NCBI GenBank assembly: GCA_045837725.1
Contig: JBEWZL010000221.1
Location: forward strand, 1 to 64,000
DNA length: 64,000 bases
Direction: 5' to 3'
Origin: Vermamoeba vermiformis
Lineage: Eukaryota > Tubulinea > Echinamoebida
Part shown: piece by piece, positions 49,015-61,942 of the stretch
Numbering within the stretch: the first letter of the stretch is position 1
Layout: every line of letters starts with the position of its first letter
Program-made: the position numbers and the translations under genes
Notes under the pieces: generated by a model
Databases searched by the model: none
What the model was told of the DNA's origin: nothing
Seen by the model: the letters and a program-made list of their open reading frames with translations, nothing else

Positions 49015-51639
49015 ATGGCTGATTTAACTAAGCTTAGAGAACTTCTTAAAAAGGAAAATATTGGAGCTTACATTATTCCCACCGAGGACGCTCATCAAGT
49101 AAGTCTTTCACTCGGTTTGTCAGATTTGAAAATTTCAATTCTAATTTCCCTCGAATATTTTTAACCAAAATATCTTCGTAAAATAGAGCGAATATATTGC
49201 AGATTGCGATAAGCGAAGAGAATATATTTCTGGTTTCACTGGATCAGCAGGTAAGAAATGGAAAGCCATCAAAAATTTTTCTTCTTTTATTTGCCATCAT
49301 ATTTAAATTGCTATTATATTGTCAATATTTGTAATTAGGATATCAATTAACATTATGTTGTAGGCACTGCTGTTGTCACTTTGGATCACGCAGCTTTGTG
49401 GACCGACGGCCGATACTACTTGCAGGTAATTCTTATCAAATACTAATTAATCGTTTATCGATTAATAATTTTAAATTTTGAAGGCCGAAAAAGAGCTCGG
49501 CAAAGGCTGGACTTTGATGAAAGGAGGTCTGCCCACCACTCCTACTCAAGCTGCTTGGTTGAAGACTGTAAGCAGCTATTAGCCCATATAATGTGGCATT
49601 TAAATATAGTCGCTGACTATGATACAAATAGGTCTTGGCCGCTGATAGTGTTGTTGGCTATGACCCGCAATTGTTCTCAAAAGGTACGTGGTCACCTGGC
49701 ACTTCGAACCAAAAATTAATTAAAGCGATTAAATAGCTACTGCTCGCACCAACGAGACTCAAATGAGCCAATCTGGACTTAAATTCAAGCCTGTATTGGA
49801 CAACTTGGTCGATAAAGTTTGGGAGAACAAGCCTAAGGCTCCCAGCGCCAATGTTTTTGTTCACCCTGTAAAATACGCTGGCGAGGTAAGTACATGCATA
49901 TATATTACAGTTCCGTATTAAAATTTCTTATTAGAGTCATTCCAGCAAACTCGGAAAAGTTCGCGAATATTTGAAGTCAAACAATGCTGACGCAGTTGTC
50001 ATCGCTGCTTTGGACGAAGTTGCTTGTAAGTGACAAATAATTACTATTATATGACAATATCGAAGTCTAATGTATCTTTACAGGGTTGTTCAATTTGCGT
50101 GGTTCAGACATTTCGTTCAATCCTGTGTTCATTTCATACGCTGTTGTCACCGCTGACAAGGCTCACTTGTTTGTCAATCCGTCTAAGCTCACTGATGAAG
50201 GTACATTATCTAATAGTGAATAATAATACACCGAAGTGGAGGAATATTAATTGCTAATTGTCTTACAGTCAAAACTCACCTCGGCAATGAAGTTGAAATT
50301 CACGAGTATGACGCTGTGTTTGGATTCGTGAAGAAACTGTCAGACGAGAAGAAGGTCAGTTATTCCGCACCAACAAATATGCCAGTAGTTTTCATATTTA
50401 CGTTTAATGTTTAGATTATTGCTTTGGATCCTGCCAAGTGCAACATGAAACTATTCGCTAGTGTTGCTGATGTAAGGCACAATGTAGCAGTAATACACGC
50501 GACAATCATTTAATGAGAACAATAGGTATCTATCTGTGAGATCAGCTCGCCTATCACACACCCCAAGGGCATCAAGAACGAAGTTGAACTCGAAGGCATG
50601 CGTCAAGCTCACCTCCGCGACGCCGTGGCGATGGTCAAATTCTTCACGTGGTTGGAAGATGAATTGAAAAACGGCAAAAAGCACGATGAAGTGTCGATTG
50701 CCGACAAGCTCGAGCAGTTCAGAAGCCAGCAAAAAGATTACGTCAGTTTGAGCTTCGACACCATCGCCGGATCTGGCGGCAACGGCGCGATCATTCACTA
50801 TCACGCACACAAAGAGACGTGTGCACCTGTCACTACTGACAAACTGCTCTTGTTGGACTCTGGTGCTCAATACAGGCACGTGCCTACTACACTTAACGAA
50901 TTTCCTAATTAGGAAACTAACTTGTCAAGCAGAGACGGTACTACTGACGTGACTCGTACCGTGCACTTTGGCACACCTTCAGCTGAAGAGAAACACGCCT
51001 ACACGAGAGTGTTGCAAGGCCACATTGGATTGGACCGCGCGGTGTTCCCTGACGGCACTTCTGGTACGTACAAAGTTGACTATGAGTTTTTGCATGGCTC
51101 TAACGAATGATTTTTTGCAGGTGGTAAATTAGATATTCTTGCTCGTGCCCCGTTATGGCAAAGTGGCCTCGAATATCGTCACGGCACAGGTCACGGTGTC
51201 GGTGCGTTCTTGAACGTGCACGAAGGTCCGCACGGCATTTCATTCCGAGACAGCGCTTTTCAAGTGGCACTCAAGCCCGGCATGATTGTCACAAACGAGC
51301 CTGGTATGTACAAATATGGTATTGGTCACGTGATTTTTGCTAACAAACGGACTTGAAGGCTATTACGAGGACGGCAAGTTCGGTGTGCGCATTGAAAGTG
51401 TGTTGATTGTGCGAGAAGTCAAGACCCCGCACAACTTCGGTGGTGCTAAGTACTTTGGCTTCGAACACATTACTATGGTGCCTATTCAGACCAAGTTGAT
51501 TGACACCTCGTTGATGAGCCCAGTTGAAATTGAGTGGGTGAATAACTTCAACAAGGAGTGTCACGACAAATTAGCGCCATTGTTGGGCGACGATCACCAC
51601 GCTTTGGAGTGGTTGAAGAAAGAGACTAAGGCCATTTAA
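49015..51639 (+). CDS. XPNPEP1: Xaa-Pro aminopeptidase (cytosolic aminopeptidase P, M24 family)
   Basis: Removes N-terminal residues that precede proline. Start [20 protein letters not shown] at 49015; about 610 residues, with 11-12 introns. Creatinase-type N-terminal domains ([34 protein letters not shown]) lead into the pita-bread catalytic domain. The five metal ligands are visible: Asp in [10 protein letters not shown], Asp in DGTTDVTRT, His in RHGTGHGVG, Glu in [13 protein letters not shown] and Glu in [10 protein letters not shown]. All catalytic residues seem intact. There is no signal or targeting peptide, matching the cytosolic XPNPEP1 form. The 5' end lies 230 bases from the divergent membrane-protein gene. 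Confidence 0.95.
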
Positions 51640-51774
51640 ATATGTTATCAATAAATTGGGCTTATTTCTTCAGCACTGTCGAGAAATCATTTGCGAAATT
51701 CCTTGCTGGGTCTCGCGATCCTGTTTTTTGGGTGCTTGGCGTATTCAAACAAACGAAAAGTTTTACCAAGAGCA

Positions 51775-53232
51775 ATGCAATCGCTCAGTGGAATAAAAAA
51801 GATTTTAATTGCTGGTGGAACTGGCTGGCTAGGTAAGACAGTTTTGGACTTCATGTTACGATTTTTACCGTAAGGTGAAGTCACTTAAAATGCAAAATAT
51901 TTTAATAATTAAAATATTGCGTAGTAATAATTTTACGATATTAAGGAAAACAAATTAGAGCCCGGATCGGCCAAATTAATTCGCAGATTCAAGTCATATC
52001 AATCTCACGGACTCCTGGACCAAATATTATTACCTGTGACGATATTAAATCAAAAGGTACGTGCAATAAATGATTCGAACAATATTTTATTGGTTCTCTA
52101 GGCATTCCTTCGGACGCGGATGCGGTAGTGAATGTGACAGGCAGAAATATCTTTGAAAAGCGATGGACAGATGAGTTTAAAAAGGAATTAATTGATAGTA
52201 GAGTTAATCCTGTTCGTACTATGGTCCGTATTCGATTAATTGCGACCTATTTGTAACGATTTTTTTGTTCAGGTGGATGCGATCACAAAAGCGGAGGCAA
52301 AAGGAGAATCTAATGTGAAAGTAATGCTAACAGCAAGTGGATCAGCATATCCACCAAGTGAAAGTTCGTATTACATTGTATTTAACTTCCATCAACCTCA
52401 TTACTAACTCGATCTATTTCTCAGCCAAAATTTATACCGAAGACGACGAGTACGGCAATGATTTTGGCGGAATAATTTGCAAAGAGGTCGAAAAAGCAGC
52501 GACATTTCCTAGTAACAGCAAAGTAAGATCAGTTTACATGCGAATTGGAATAGGTACGTTATCGCAGAAGTTTCAGTTTATTATTACGGGAGCGTATACT
52601 AACGTAATATTGTAGTACTGGGCGACGAAAAAGGCGGGGGCTTGCCTTGGTTAATCCCAATGTATAAATGGGGCATTGGCGGGAGATTAGGAAGTGGCAA
52701 ACAATATTTTCCTTGGATCCACGTCGATGACTTGGTAAGCGACTAAAAAAATATATGATACTCTATATGAAAGTCACTTGGTTAATTGACCGGTTTGGCA
52801 CTGGTACTATTTGATTAAAGCGTTTGAGAGACGTCGATCGGATCAATCGCTGATCTCTTTCATTAAATTTAGATGAATATTATCGTTGAGCTGCTGGAAA
52901 ATGGCAAATATAACGGACCTGTGAATATAGTGGCGCCAGGCATAGTCACCAATCAACAGTTGTCGGACACTTTGGCATCCGTTTTGCATCGACCAGCTTT
53001 CTTTTGGAAACCAGCCTTCATCGTCAGTTCAATACTAGGTATTACTAATATAACATAAAATATATTCGTATTAATATCATGGTTAATAGGAGAAAGATCG
53101 TACATCATTTTAACAGGCAGAAATGTCGTACCGAAAAAACTGTTGGAATTCAATTACGATTTCAAGTACAAAGCTTTAAGACCTGCCCTAGAAGAGCTCG
53201 TAAAGCGATATTATTCATATGATAATGCTTAA
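51775..53232 (+). CDS. SDR39U1: SDR39U1-like NAD(P)-binding epimerase-family protein
   Basis: Extended short-chain dehydrogenase-like protein of about 310 residues. The N terminus MQSLSGIKKILIAGGTGWLG contains the GGTGWLG nucleotide-binding motif. Other family blocks: DADAVVNVTGRNIFEKRWTD, VMLTASGSAYPP, GGLPWLIPMYKWGIGGRLG, KQYFPWIHVDDL and GPVNIVAPGIVTNQQLSD, ending with a C-terminal part like NVVPKKLLEFNYDFKY. The catalytic Tyr-x-x-x-Lys of classical SDRs is not evident (SAYPP at the expected place), as is common in this family. The start at 51775 was chosen because no ATG precedes it in frame. The gene follows the aminopeptidase on the same strand after 135 bases. Confidence 0.88.
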
Positions 53233-53437
53233 GTTACGCTTGTAAATAAATTATTTTGCATTGTACAGGACCATAGTGTTTTGTTGCTTGATTGAAAAAT
53301 ATATAATTGTAATAATTCGTGGGATCATTAAGAGTATTTCGCGACATCAAAAGTTTAGGAAATTTCAAAGGTATTCTTATCAATCAAAAAAGCTGGATTA
53401 AATCGAACCAAAACGATTACTTTATTTGTCGCTTGTA

Positions 53438-56400
53438 TTAATGTTCATCGTGTTCTATTCGTTTGTCGCTCTGTGCTACAGTCTGCCTCAGCGACTCATC
53501 TTCTAAAATTGTAAATAAATCTAATTCTTTGGCGCCACTAGCAGCTAATAATTCTTCCATTTCTCGATGATCATTTTGTTGTGCTATTTTTAGTGGTGTC
53601 AAACCATCGTTCGTCATGCTGTTAGGATTGGCATTCATTGTCAACAGTCTCTTCGCCATATTAATATTTTGTTCTAAAAAAAGATTAGTCCACCTCTGCA
53701 TTTAATTTTATCATTAATTCGGATGTGGATCCGGTCAAAAAAAACTGGGTCCCCTAATGTAGTGTTGTATAATTAAGGACTTACCTGCTACAACAATATG
53801 CAATGGTGTAACACCTTCATCATTTTCTGCGTTAACATCAGCACCAGCGTCTAATAACAGATCTGCAATTTCCCAGTTTTGTTCGTGCAGGGCGATGTGC
53901 AAAGCAGTCACGTGATCAGTTGTTCGTCGCAGTTTAACATCTGCCTTGAGTTCTAATAATTGTTTCACCAACGTGATATTATTGTTATGGCAAGCCTAGT
54001 AAAACATCATAAGAAAAATTTGAATTTTTGGATGTGGATCGAGATCTGGTACTTACAAACATGAGCGGAGTTTGTCCGAAATTATCCGGCAAATTAACTT
54101 CCGGACGTTGTTCTAATAATAGTCCGCAAATGATATTGTTGATTTCAGTCGGTGACATGAACTTATCATCGGAGTTCATTTTCTCTTCGTTCAATCTTTG
54201 CGTTTCTTCTTCGAGATCGTGAATGGGGGTAGATGCTGCGAGCAATAGAGCGGAATAACCATATTCATTGCGTGTATTTACAATCGCTCCATTTTCAAGC
54301 AATAACTTGACGCACTCAAAATTGCCTCCTATTAACACAGTTCGATCAATACAGATCATTACCATATTAGGAAATAACACGTAAATACGATATATTTGGT
54401 CAATTTATCCTAAGTCAATTTTGTGCACAAGTGAATATCTCCACATAAGATAATAAAAGTAAACAATGTCCTTAATAAGATAATTTTGCAAAAATATTGC
54501 GTAACTCAACGCATTGAAGTGAACGTAACAATTTCAATTCTTTTGTCGTGAAATTTCGAGTTAGAAAGTGGTTTGTACGTACTTTGCACGGCAATATGCA
54601 GCGGCGTCCAACCCTCGTTGTTGGGCTGTTCGACGTAGCTAGGGAATCGTTGCAACATCGGCTTGAGACAATCTGCGTAACCACGTGCTGCGATGATGTG
54701 AAGAGGTGAGGCACCAGCAAGGTCCTATGTCATATTGTTAATTAATAAGAGCCTTCATTTCGTCCAAACCACGCACCTTGACATTAAGACTCGCACCGCT
54801 CGTCAATAACAGTTCAATAATTTCGGGGCGACCACTTTTGGCAGCGTAATGCAACGGAGTTTCTCCGTAACGGTTCTGAAATTTCATTAAAATTAGTCCA
54901 CGTGTTTTCACTGAACTAACGATATGTCCTTAATACTTACCGCTGCATTAACATCAGCGTGAGCGTACGACAAAGCTGCCTGCAAAAATTCTGCCGCGCC
55001 TTCCATGCTCGCCAAATGGATCGGAGTTTCTTCGTCTTTCGTCCAATCGTTTACTAAAAAAGGCAATAAGTTATTATTCTGGCAAAAAGTTGTCAAAAAT
55101 TAATACGTACTGCTCAGACCCTTAGCAACAAATAATCGCAATAAATCGGGTCTATTCGCTATTGCTGCTACGTGAATAGCATTCAATCCTTCAGTGTCGC
55201 GATAAACTATTTTCGCGCCTTTTTTGATCATGTATTCAATGGCTTCCACGGGCAGCATCGCTTGCACGGCCAAATGTAACGGCGTAATGCCCTAACATAT
55301 AATATATGAACAACAAGTATAGTGATTTCATATGGCTATTGACTCACGGATTCATCGACAGCGTTAATATTAGATCCGCTGTCAATTAAAAGTTTGATCA
55401 TTTCGAAGTTGCCCCTGTCAAAAGTGTCAATTTTTTTTGCAATGTTTTCGATCGATCGTACCTCGAACATGCCAAGTGCAAAGGGGTAGTGCTGGCATTA
55501 TTTACAGAATTCACTGAAATTCCTTTCTCCACGATGAGTTTTCCCGCGACAGTAGTGTCGTCCATCAAAGCGGCGATGTGCAAAGCATTTTCACCCTTCA
55601 AATGCGTGCCTTGAAAATGTTTGACCAAGTTCATCAAACAATCCAAATGCTTGTTTTGTACTGCGGTCTTGAAATCACTGCAACAATTTTTCCTTTGGAT
55701 CACGGGTCCGGTTGGCGTGTAGACCATTTGACTCGCCGGATCTGAAAATAAATTATCGCTTTCGATATCTTCTTCGTCATCTTCTAACATGCGTTCTTCG
55801 CCCATCATGCGATTTTGGAAAGATCCGTAACTGGATGCGCTAGGACCGTCTTCGTCTTCAATTGGCTGTTCAAGAATTTGTCCTTCATGAATCATATTTT
55901 CCAAGAACGCTGGTTCTTTAATTAGCGTCGGCACTAACGATTTAAATTCGTCTTCGCGTTTTTCTAGCGCTGCAATTTCTTCATCGGTAAAGCCCGGAGA
56001 TTGATTAATTTCTCGGGCCATTTGGTGCTTGAATTCTTCGAATGGAGTATCGGGGATTTCATTCGGAGAATTTTGGCTTTGTTCGATGTATTTTTTGACT
56101 TTTTCTACGAGTTCTGGTGGCATGTCTTGCAATTTTTTGTTTTCAATATTGTCCATTTGATCGGCGAGTTCTCGAATTTGCTGCTCTTCTTCGAATTTTT
56201 CAATGAGCATAAGATAGAATTCTACGGTATGTTTTAAGTTTCGCGGATTTGCTTCCAGTTCTTGAACAACTTCAGGATTATCCAGATCGTATTCAATTCT
56301 TTGCAAAATTGCCTGAGGAATTTCTGTACGGTTTATGATTAATAAAATATGAATAAAATGAATAAATAGAAGCAATTTACCTTTGCCTTCAAGCTTTTTC

Positions 56401-56894
56401 TCCATCAAGATCTTGATCGCCTTGAACAGATCGCGCCTCCTTCGGTTTTTTCTGAGTTTCTTATTCTTTTTCGACTATATTAAAATAACAATTAGCATTC
56501 ATAATAAAATGCGGCTGCGTGCGCGCGTTAATTGCTGGATCCACGAAGTGAGTTCATTAACTTATTTCAGAAAATACATTAAATTGTTTATATAATATGA
56601 TAATACACTAATACTTACGTTAGATATATTCCTAATAAATAAATAATTTTTTTGTTCAAACAAACTTCTCGATCCACAAATCTGCGTTCGGATCGAGAGC
56701 TCATTGATTAAAGGACTAGTGTTACTCGTTGCAAATATTTTTTTACTAATATTTGACGAGGAATAACACCTTTTACTTGACTGTTCAGACGGTAATCGAA
56801 ATAACGATCCGGATCTGACACAAGCAGATTTGACGCTGGGTGTCTTCGTCAAAAGTCCTAATGTGCGACTTGTTGAATGTACAAGCCGTTGCAT
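53438..56894 (-). CDS. Ankyrin-repeat protein with mitochondrial-looking N terminus
   Basis: About 900 residues with 11-12 introns. The start MQRLVHSTSRTLGLLTKTPS at 56894 is followed by Arg/Ser-rich sequence with no acidic residue until about residue 40, ending near KRCYSSSN, the style of a mitochondrial presequence. A basic stretch (KKNKKLRKNRRRRDLFK) and a long charged helical region come next (IENKKLQDMPPELVEKVKKY). From about 55.7 kb to the end there are roughly 12 ankyrin repeats, e.g. GENALHIAALMDDTTVAGKL, ASTTPLHLACSR, YGYSALLLAAS, VTALHIALHEQNWEIADLLL, DEGVTPLHIV and DGLTPLKIAQQND. Repeats are well preserved, so it binds a partner protein. The N-terminal exon join is in frame but unconfirmed. 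Confidence 0.75.
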
Positions 56895-57200
56895 TTCGTC
56901 TTGGTTGAATTTACGATTTAAAAAGACAATTTTTGTCCAAACCAAATTGCAACTCCGAATCTGTTACAAATTGGTGCAACTTCCGAATCTGTTGGAAGAC
57001 ATCTCACTGGCGGAATAGCCAATAGAGGCAATCTATTCTTTGACTATTCAAAATTCAGGCTTGAATTAGCCTCAATGAAAGGGTATTTAGCCGAAAATAA
57101 TCGTTTATTCTAAATCTGCAAGGTTTCTATTTCTTCAACAAATACATACCAAACAGTGTGAATATGAGTAAACCCATAACCAAAATATTTCCGTCGGGAA
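56895..57200. other. Intergenic region
   Basis: Just over 300 bases between the ankyrin gene start and the stop of the next minus-strand gene. It should contain the ankyrin promoter. A plus-strand frame at 56830-57018 overlaps the ankyrin first exon and is a shadow. Nothing else seen. Confidence 0.4.
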
Positions 57201-57605
57201 CTAAGCGTCTTTGTCTTGATTTTCTGAACTAAATCCGAGGCTATGCCCAATCTTCTCCATACCCAAGCCGAACGTGGCTTTATCCTTGATAATAATTTTA
57301 CGTGCCTTGGTAATCTCGTTGAGGTAGCATTTCATAATATTTCGGAAATGCTTGCGAATAACGTATTCGTTTGAAACCTTCCGCAAATCTGAAAAGTCTT
57401 CCAAGCTAACTATCGATTTAGCCAAATCTTCATTGAAATTAATATCGGAGCAATCTTCTAAGTTTTCTTTGACGAATGCTTGAATGAGCTTGGTCATCTT
57501 TTCGTAAACAACTTCCAAAAACTCTTCATATGAGGCCTCTCTTGCAGCTTTAAGTTATTGCACGAATGTATTAATAATAAGCTCCATGCTAACAAAATCT
57601 GTCAT
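57201..57605 (-). CDS. Small helical protein, unknown function
   Basis: The main part (minus, from about 57550) reads ASYEEFLEVVYEKMTKLIQA ... KVSNEYVIRKHFRNIMKCYL ... GMEKIGHSLGFSSENQDKDA, about 115 residues, almost all helix. An upstream ATG (57605) starts MTDFVSMELIINTFVQ, which is in the same frame but separated from the rest by a TAA. Removing 57537-57593 as a 57-base intron with a GTTAGC donor gives MTDF-ASYEEF and an uninterrupted frame; this is the reading I prefer. Family not recognised. The next gene, on the plus strand, starts 480 bases away. Confidence 0.55.
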
Positions 57606-58088
57606 TTGTTGTTGTGGTTATTCAATGCTATGCAATTTTGTACTGCATCGATTTTTGTCACTTTGTTACTACATCACTCGTCAGTCGTCCTTGTAAATGG
57701 CTTCGGTAGGTAAGGTAGCGAAAGTTGTCACGATTAATTAAATTCGAAATTCGCGGCGAACTAGCGACAGCAATTTCCATGACTTAACTAACGAGTGAAT
57801 CGTAACTTAATCGACACGTTAAACTTCAACCGAATAGTTAAACCATTAAATTGGTATCAATTTATTTACTATATTCACGTAAGTAAGGCTGGGGTTCTTT
57901 TTTGATAGATCACGAAGGAAACTGGGCTGGATGAACCCTCGTTTTCATTTCTTAGTTGGTTGTTTAAATTAAGAAAATTGCCGTAGTTATGGACTTATTT
58001 TTTAATGTCTAATGGTGTCCTTTTTTTGCAGTCCCTCCACTCTTCCAACTTAGCCCTGGTAAATCCCTGATCGACCCTGGTAAAAAAC
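57606..58088. other. Divergent intergenic region
   Basis: About 480 bases between the small helical-protein gene and the FAD-dependent oxidoreductase gene. No open frame or structured element of note. An ATGGCTTCGGTAG sequence at about 57698 begins only a few codons. A CCACTCTTCCAACTTAGCCC-like CT-rich stretch directly precedes the oxidoreductase start. Confidence 0.35.
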
Positions 58089-59958
58089 ATGCAGCCTCAA
58101 AACAGCGTCAGTCAACACAAATGTACAACAAAGCCACGCTATGACCTGGTCATAATTGGCGCAGGCCCACATGCTCTGAATTTAATTTTGCGATATTTGG
58201 AAAAAGAAGATGCCGATCATTCATACGAGTTTGCAGTTGGACTGCATTCTCGACACCACGCTAATGTTGGAAAATTAAGAGAGCATATTTTTCCGACAAA
58301 TCCGAGGAAAAAAGACCTAAATAGAGTTTTGGTCGTCGATCCTGCAGGATGTTGGCTGAATGTCTGGCGAACAAATTTTGAAGCCCTCCAGATTGAGAAC
58401 CTGAGGTCACCAAGCGATATACATCCCGATCCTATCGACTCCTCGGCCCTAATATATTTTGCTGAAGAAAAAAAGGTGCGAGATCTAACAACGTAATTTT
58501 TAATATTCTTACAAATTATTCTAGCGAGCTGACGAAATACGCCCGATTACAGGCGTGCAGAGGAGCAAGAGTTATGATAGTGGAGTGAGTTTTCCTAGTT
58601 CTGCTGTCTTCAGCGATTTTTGCGAACAGCTGATCGAGAGTTATCAGCTTAACAAAGTCCTGAAAAAAGCTTCTGCGACGAAAATAACTCCCATTTGTGA
58701 TTCTGGTACGTATTAAGCAACAATTATATATGCACAATTTTTCTAATATCCGTAGATCAAACCGCGTCACATTATGCCATCGAATTATCAACCGGCGAAA
58801 CTATTACTAGTGTTGCGACAGTATGTGCTATTGGCAGCACGATCGATTGTCACAACCAATTGCCTTTTTGGGCTGAAGATCATTATCACCAGAACAAACA
58901 ACTGTTGCATTGCCACGACTTGATCCAGCTTATCAAAGACAAGAATCGTAAGATTTGAACTATCAAGCATTCAATGCTATTAAGGCCGGTACTTACATTA
59001 TTATTTATATAGCGCCAGATGTCAAAGATAAGACAGTACTTATTGTCGGTGGCGGACTTACGAGTGGTCACTTGAGCCTCTTAGCGTTGCGCGCGGGTTG
59101 CGAGAAGGTTATTTTAATATGTAGACACTGTTTGCAAGTCAAACCATTCGATTTGGACCTCGGCTGGTAAGTTAGTGATTATATTCGATGATGCGAGTGA
59201 CTTTTTTTGCGGCCGGATCTGCATCTGCTTGACGCACTTGTGATTTCCATTTATTAATATTCTTCATCCATATTATACGTATAATATGTTTATTATTAGG
59301 ATTGCAGCAAAAAGTAGGCCACATAAACTGCAACAATTCTACACGTTGAAGCCGGAGGAGCGTTGGAAAATGATTCAAAAGTGCCGTGGCGGTGGTAGCA
59401 TTAATCCTGCCGTGATGAAGGAGATGAAAGAATATATAGACATGGGCAAGATTGAAGTGTGCGAGGATATCGAAGTATGGTCTGTTGATTGGAAGGTAGG
59501 CTTAATTCAAGATGAAAGAGGATCTCGGCAGATCTTTCCACCGCGCCCTTCAAAACGCATATCTATTATTGTATATTACAGTTTTAATAATCGGAATGAT
59601 GTTTATTAATTTTGTATTTAAAAGAAGGAAGGAGACGATGGTACTGAAGGACGTTTTAACGTTGAATGCAGCGACGATTCTAAGAAGTACTGTCATCATC
59701 TTTGGCTCGCAACAGGCACTCAAGTCGATATTACGCAAGAGCCACTCTTCGAGGAGGTACTGAAGCAAAGTCCTATCGAGATTGTACGAGGATTCCCCGT
59801 GGTCAGATCGGATCTGTCTTGGTCCGAGACGTGCCCAGGCTTGTATATTATGGGACGGTACGCTGCATTGTCGCTCGGTCCAGACGCACTCAATTTAGCA
59901 GGAGCTCGTATGGGTAGTTGTAAAATAGTGGATAGTTTGAAGAGGTTGTTCGCTTAGT
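58089..59958 (+). CDS. FAD-dependent oxidoreductase with two Rossmann motifs
   Basis: About 520 residues, six introns, start MQPQNSVSQHKCTTKPRYDL. The FAD-binding motif is VIIGAGPHALNLILRY near residue 20; WLNVWRTNFEALQIENLRSP follows at the flavin-proximal position. A second GxGxxG-like motif, VLIVGGGLTSGHLSLLAL, would bind NADPH. The C-terminal block LYIMGRYAALSLGPDALNLA with AGARMG is typical of FAD monooxygenases related to lysine/ornithine N-hydroxylases, which suggests hydroxylation of an amine or small substrate, though the substrate cannot be read from sequence. No signal peptide. Some exon joins (58.49 kb, 59.49-59.62 kb) are inferred from frame. Confidence 0.8.
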
Positions 59959-60209
59959 CCTCTCAATGCTCACCTAACGCAATAAATGAACAAATAGTAA
60001 ACGACAGTAATACACCAGTTGACAGCAGTCCAAGTGCAAACACCGGCTAATAAACAACGATGGCACTGCATGTCCCATTAGATAAGTACACACAGTGTTG
60101 CATCAAAAGAAATTTCGAACTACGTGTCAAATCTTGTCAGCCCGCTTTATTACAACGCGTTGATCATTTCTTGTCCAATTATTTATTCGCAATAATACAA
60201 GCACGAGTA

Positions 60210-61491
60210 ATGGCTTACAAGGTACGGAGCATTGTAAGTTAATAATTTAAACAGGAACAATCGTTAATTAATTAATTTGTTGATGAAAATGCATTAACAA
60301 ATCGTTGGATAGCAGTATAATACTAGTATTAATTAGTAATATTAATAGGTGCACAATATACATTATTTCGGCCTGCTAATATTCGTTATCGCAATTTTCG
60401 ATTGCTATGCCCAAGAACTCGGATCTACGATAAGTTTCCGAGGTGATTGGGAAAATGGTCTTACTGGTGTTGGCAATTGGGCCAGTACCGAGTGGGCGCG
60501 TCCGAATGTCTCGATCCAGCTGATCTCAGAGCCGGTGCGACAAGGCAAATACGCAGCTCGATTCGAAGTGACCGAGAATGATTACATTAACAGTGGCGAG
60601 CGTGCTGAAGTGTCTAGCATTAGGAATGCTACTGGTGCGGTAGATCGTGCTGAAAACATACCTGGTAAATGACACAACAATTTTTTAGATCACGGATGCT
60701 GACCTTCTTTTTCTTAGGAACTGTATTCTTCTACGCATTTAGTGCTTATTTGCCCTCTCCATTTGTAAGCGGCACTTCATGGACGATTTTGTTGCAGATG
60801 CACGGACCAAACTCGTGGCCATACACCGGCGCCTCTCCTTCTTTTGCAGTGAGCGCCCAAAATGCGTATGCGATTCACGTCAATGGAGGAGTTAAGAACG
60901 GAACAACAAAAAACCGGAATACGGAGTATCAGTTCTCGGATTCAGAAATCATTCCTGACTCGTGGGAGGACTTTGTGTTCGAGATCAAGTGGGACATTGA
61001 AAACAAAGCATACATCAATGGCTGGCGCAGACGATGGGGCCAAGGCGAAAAAGAATTCACGCAAGTGCTGCGGGTGACCAACGAGTCTACACTGATGTAC
61101 GACTGGAACTTGGTGGTCAATGGTAGGACTTGCACGTGACGTTCATGAAACTCGATCACTCATTGCCTAATTAGGAAATGGTACCGGCACAGTGCGTGAC
61201 GCGCACTACTGGAAGCACGGCGTCTACCGCGGGAGTCCCCACGTGACTCCGAATGCAACCGTGGCCATTCTCGACGGCTTCACACGTGCGCTGACATTCG
61301 CTGACGCAGTGTACGGTGCTTTTGGCGATGTGCCTGCTGCGCCGAGTGCTGGGCCTGGTGGTCAGTCCAATCAGCCTGGTACTAACTCACCGCCTGGAGT
61401 CAACACACCGAGCACTGTGACATCAGACACTGCTAGTTTGGTTGTTAATGCTGTTGTTAGTGTGACGGTGTTATTAACTGCTTTGTGGTGA
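60210..61491 (+). CDS. Secreted, GPI-anchored polysaccharide lyase (heparin-lyase-like fold)
   Basis: The first exon begins at the ATG 60210 (MAYK) and joins to HNIHYFGLLIFVIAIFDC at about 60349, making a signal peptide. The mature part starts QELGSTISFRGDWENG and has the jelly-roll lyase pattern: RQGKYAARFEVTENDYINSG with GERAEV, WTILLQMHG near the centre, WEDFVFEIKWD, and the diagnostic DAHYWKHGVYRG near the end. The family cleaves acidic polysaccharides by beta-elimination. A Pro/Gly/Ser-rich linker and a hydrophobic C terminus (LVVNAVVSVTVLLTALW) fit a GPI anchor, so the enzyme should sit on the cell surface. About 370 residues. The start could also lie at 60060, which gives an N-terminal extension without a known motif. 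Confidence 0.82.
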
Positions 61492-61559
61492 ATAAATTGA
61501 ATAGACCAGAGTAGAAATTTCACAGCGGAGTTATCTGCAAATGTATTGGCTGTCGCTCA

Positions 61560-61856
61560 TCAATTGAAAGAATTGACTGTCAGCTCTTTACTTTTGTAAC
61601 TTACAGTTGTCTGCGACAATATTTACAGCAGATAATTTGTACAATAGCAGTATTCTTTAACCATATGGATACACACCTGCATATCCAAGCTCTGAAGTGA
61701 CAGAAAGCTAGCAAGCTCGAGCGAGAACAAAGTCTGCATCGTCGATTTAACGCCGGTGCTGCTTGAATTCCGCGGAGCTTGGTTGATGCATTTCGACGAA
61801 ACTCTTGCTGCTAGATCAGCTGGCACGTGGCCACCGATGTTTGACTCCGATGCCAT
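61560..61856 (-). CDS. Possible small protein
   Basis: An ATG at 61856 starts MASESNIGGHVPADLAARVS followed by a polar stretch and LFSLELASFLSLQSLDMQ. The frame can run on to a stop at 61623, or be spliced at GTGTGT after DMQ to a short last exon TTVSYKSKELTVNSFN ending at 61560. No family match. Weak call: the open frame is short and only the clean ATG and splice-compatible end support it. Confidence 0.3.
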
Positions 61857-61942
61857 AGCCGCTAAAGAAAACTAGATTGATGATAAAGTTTCTGTTTGAT
61901 ACAATTACAATTGTTAAATGATTCTACACGCTTGAAAATTCT

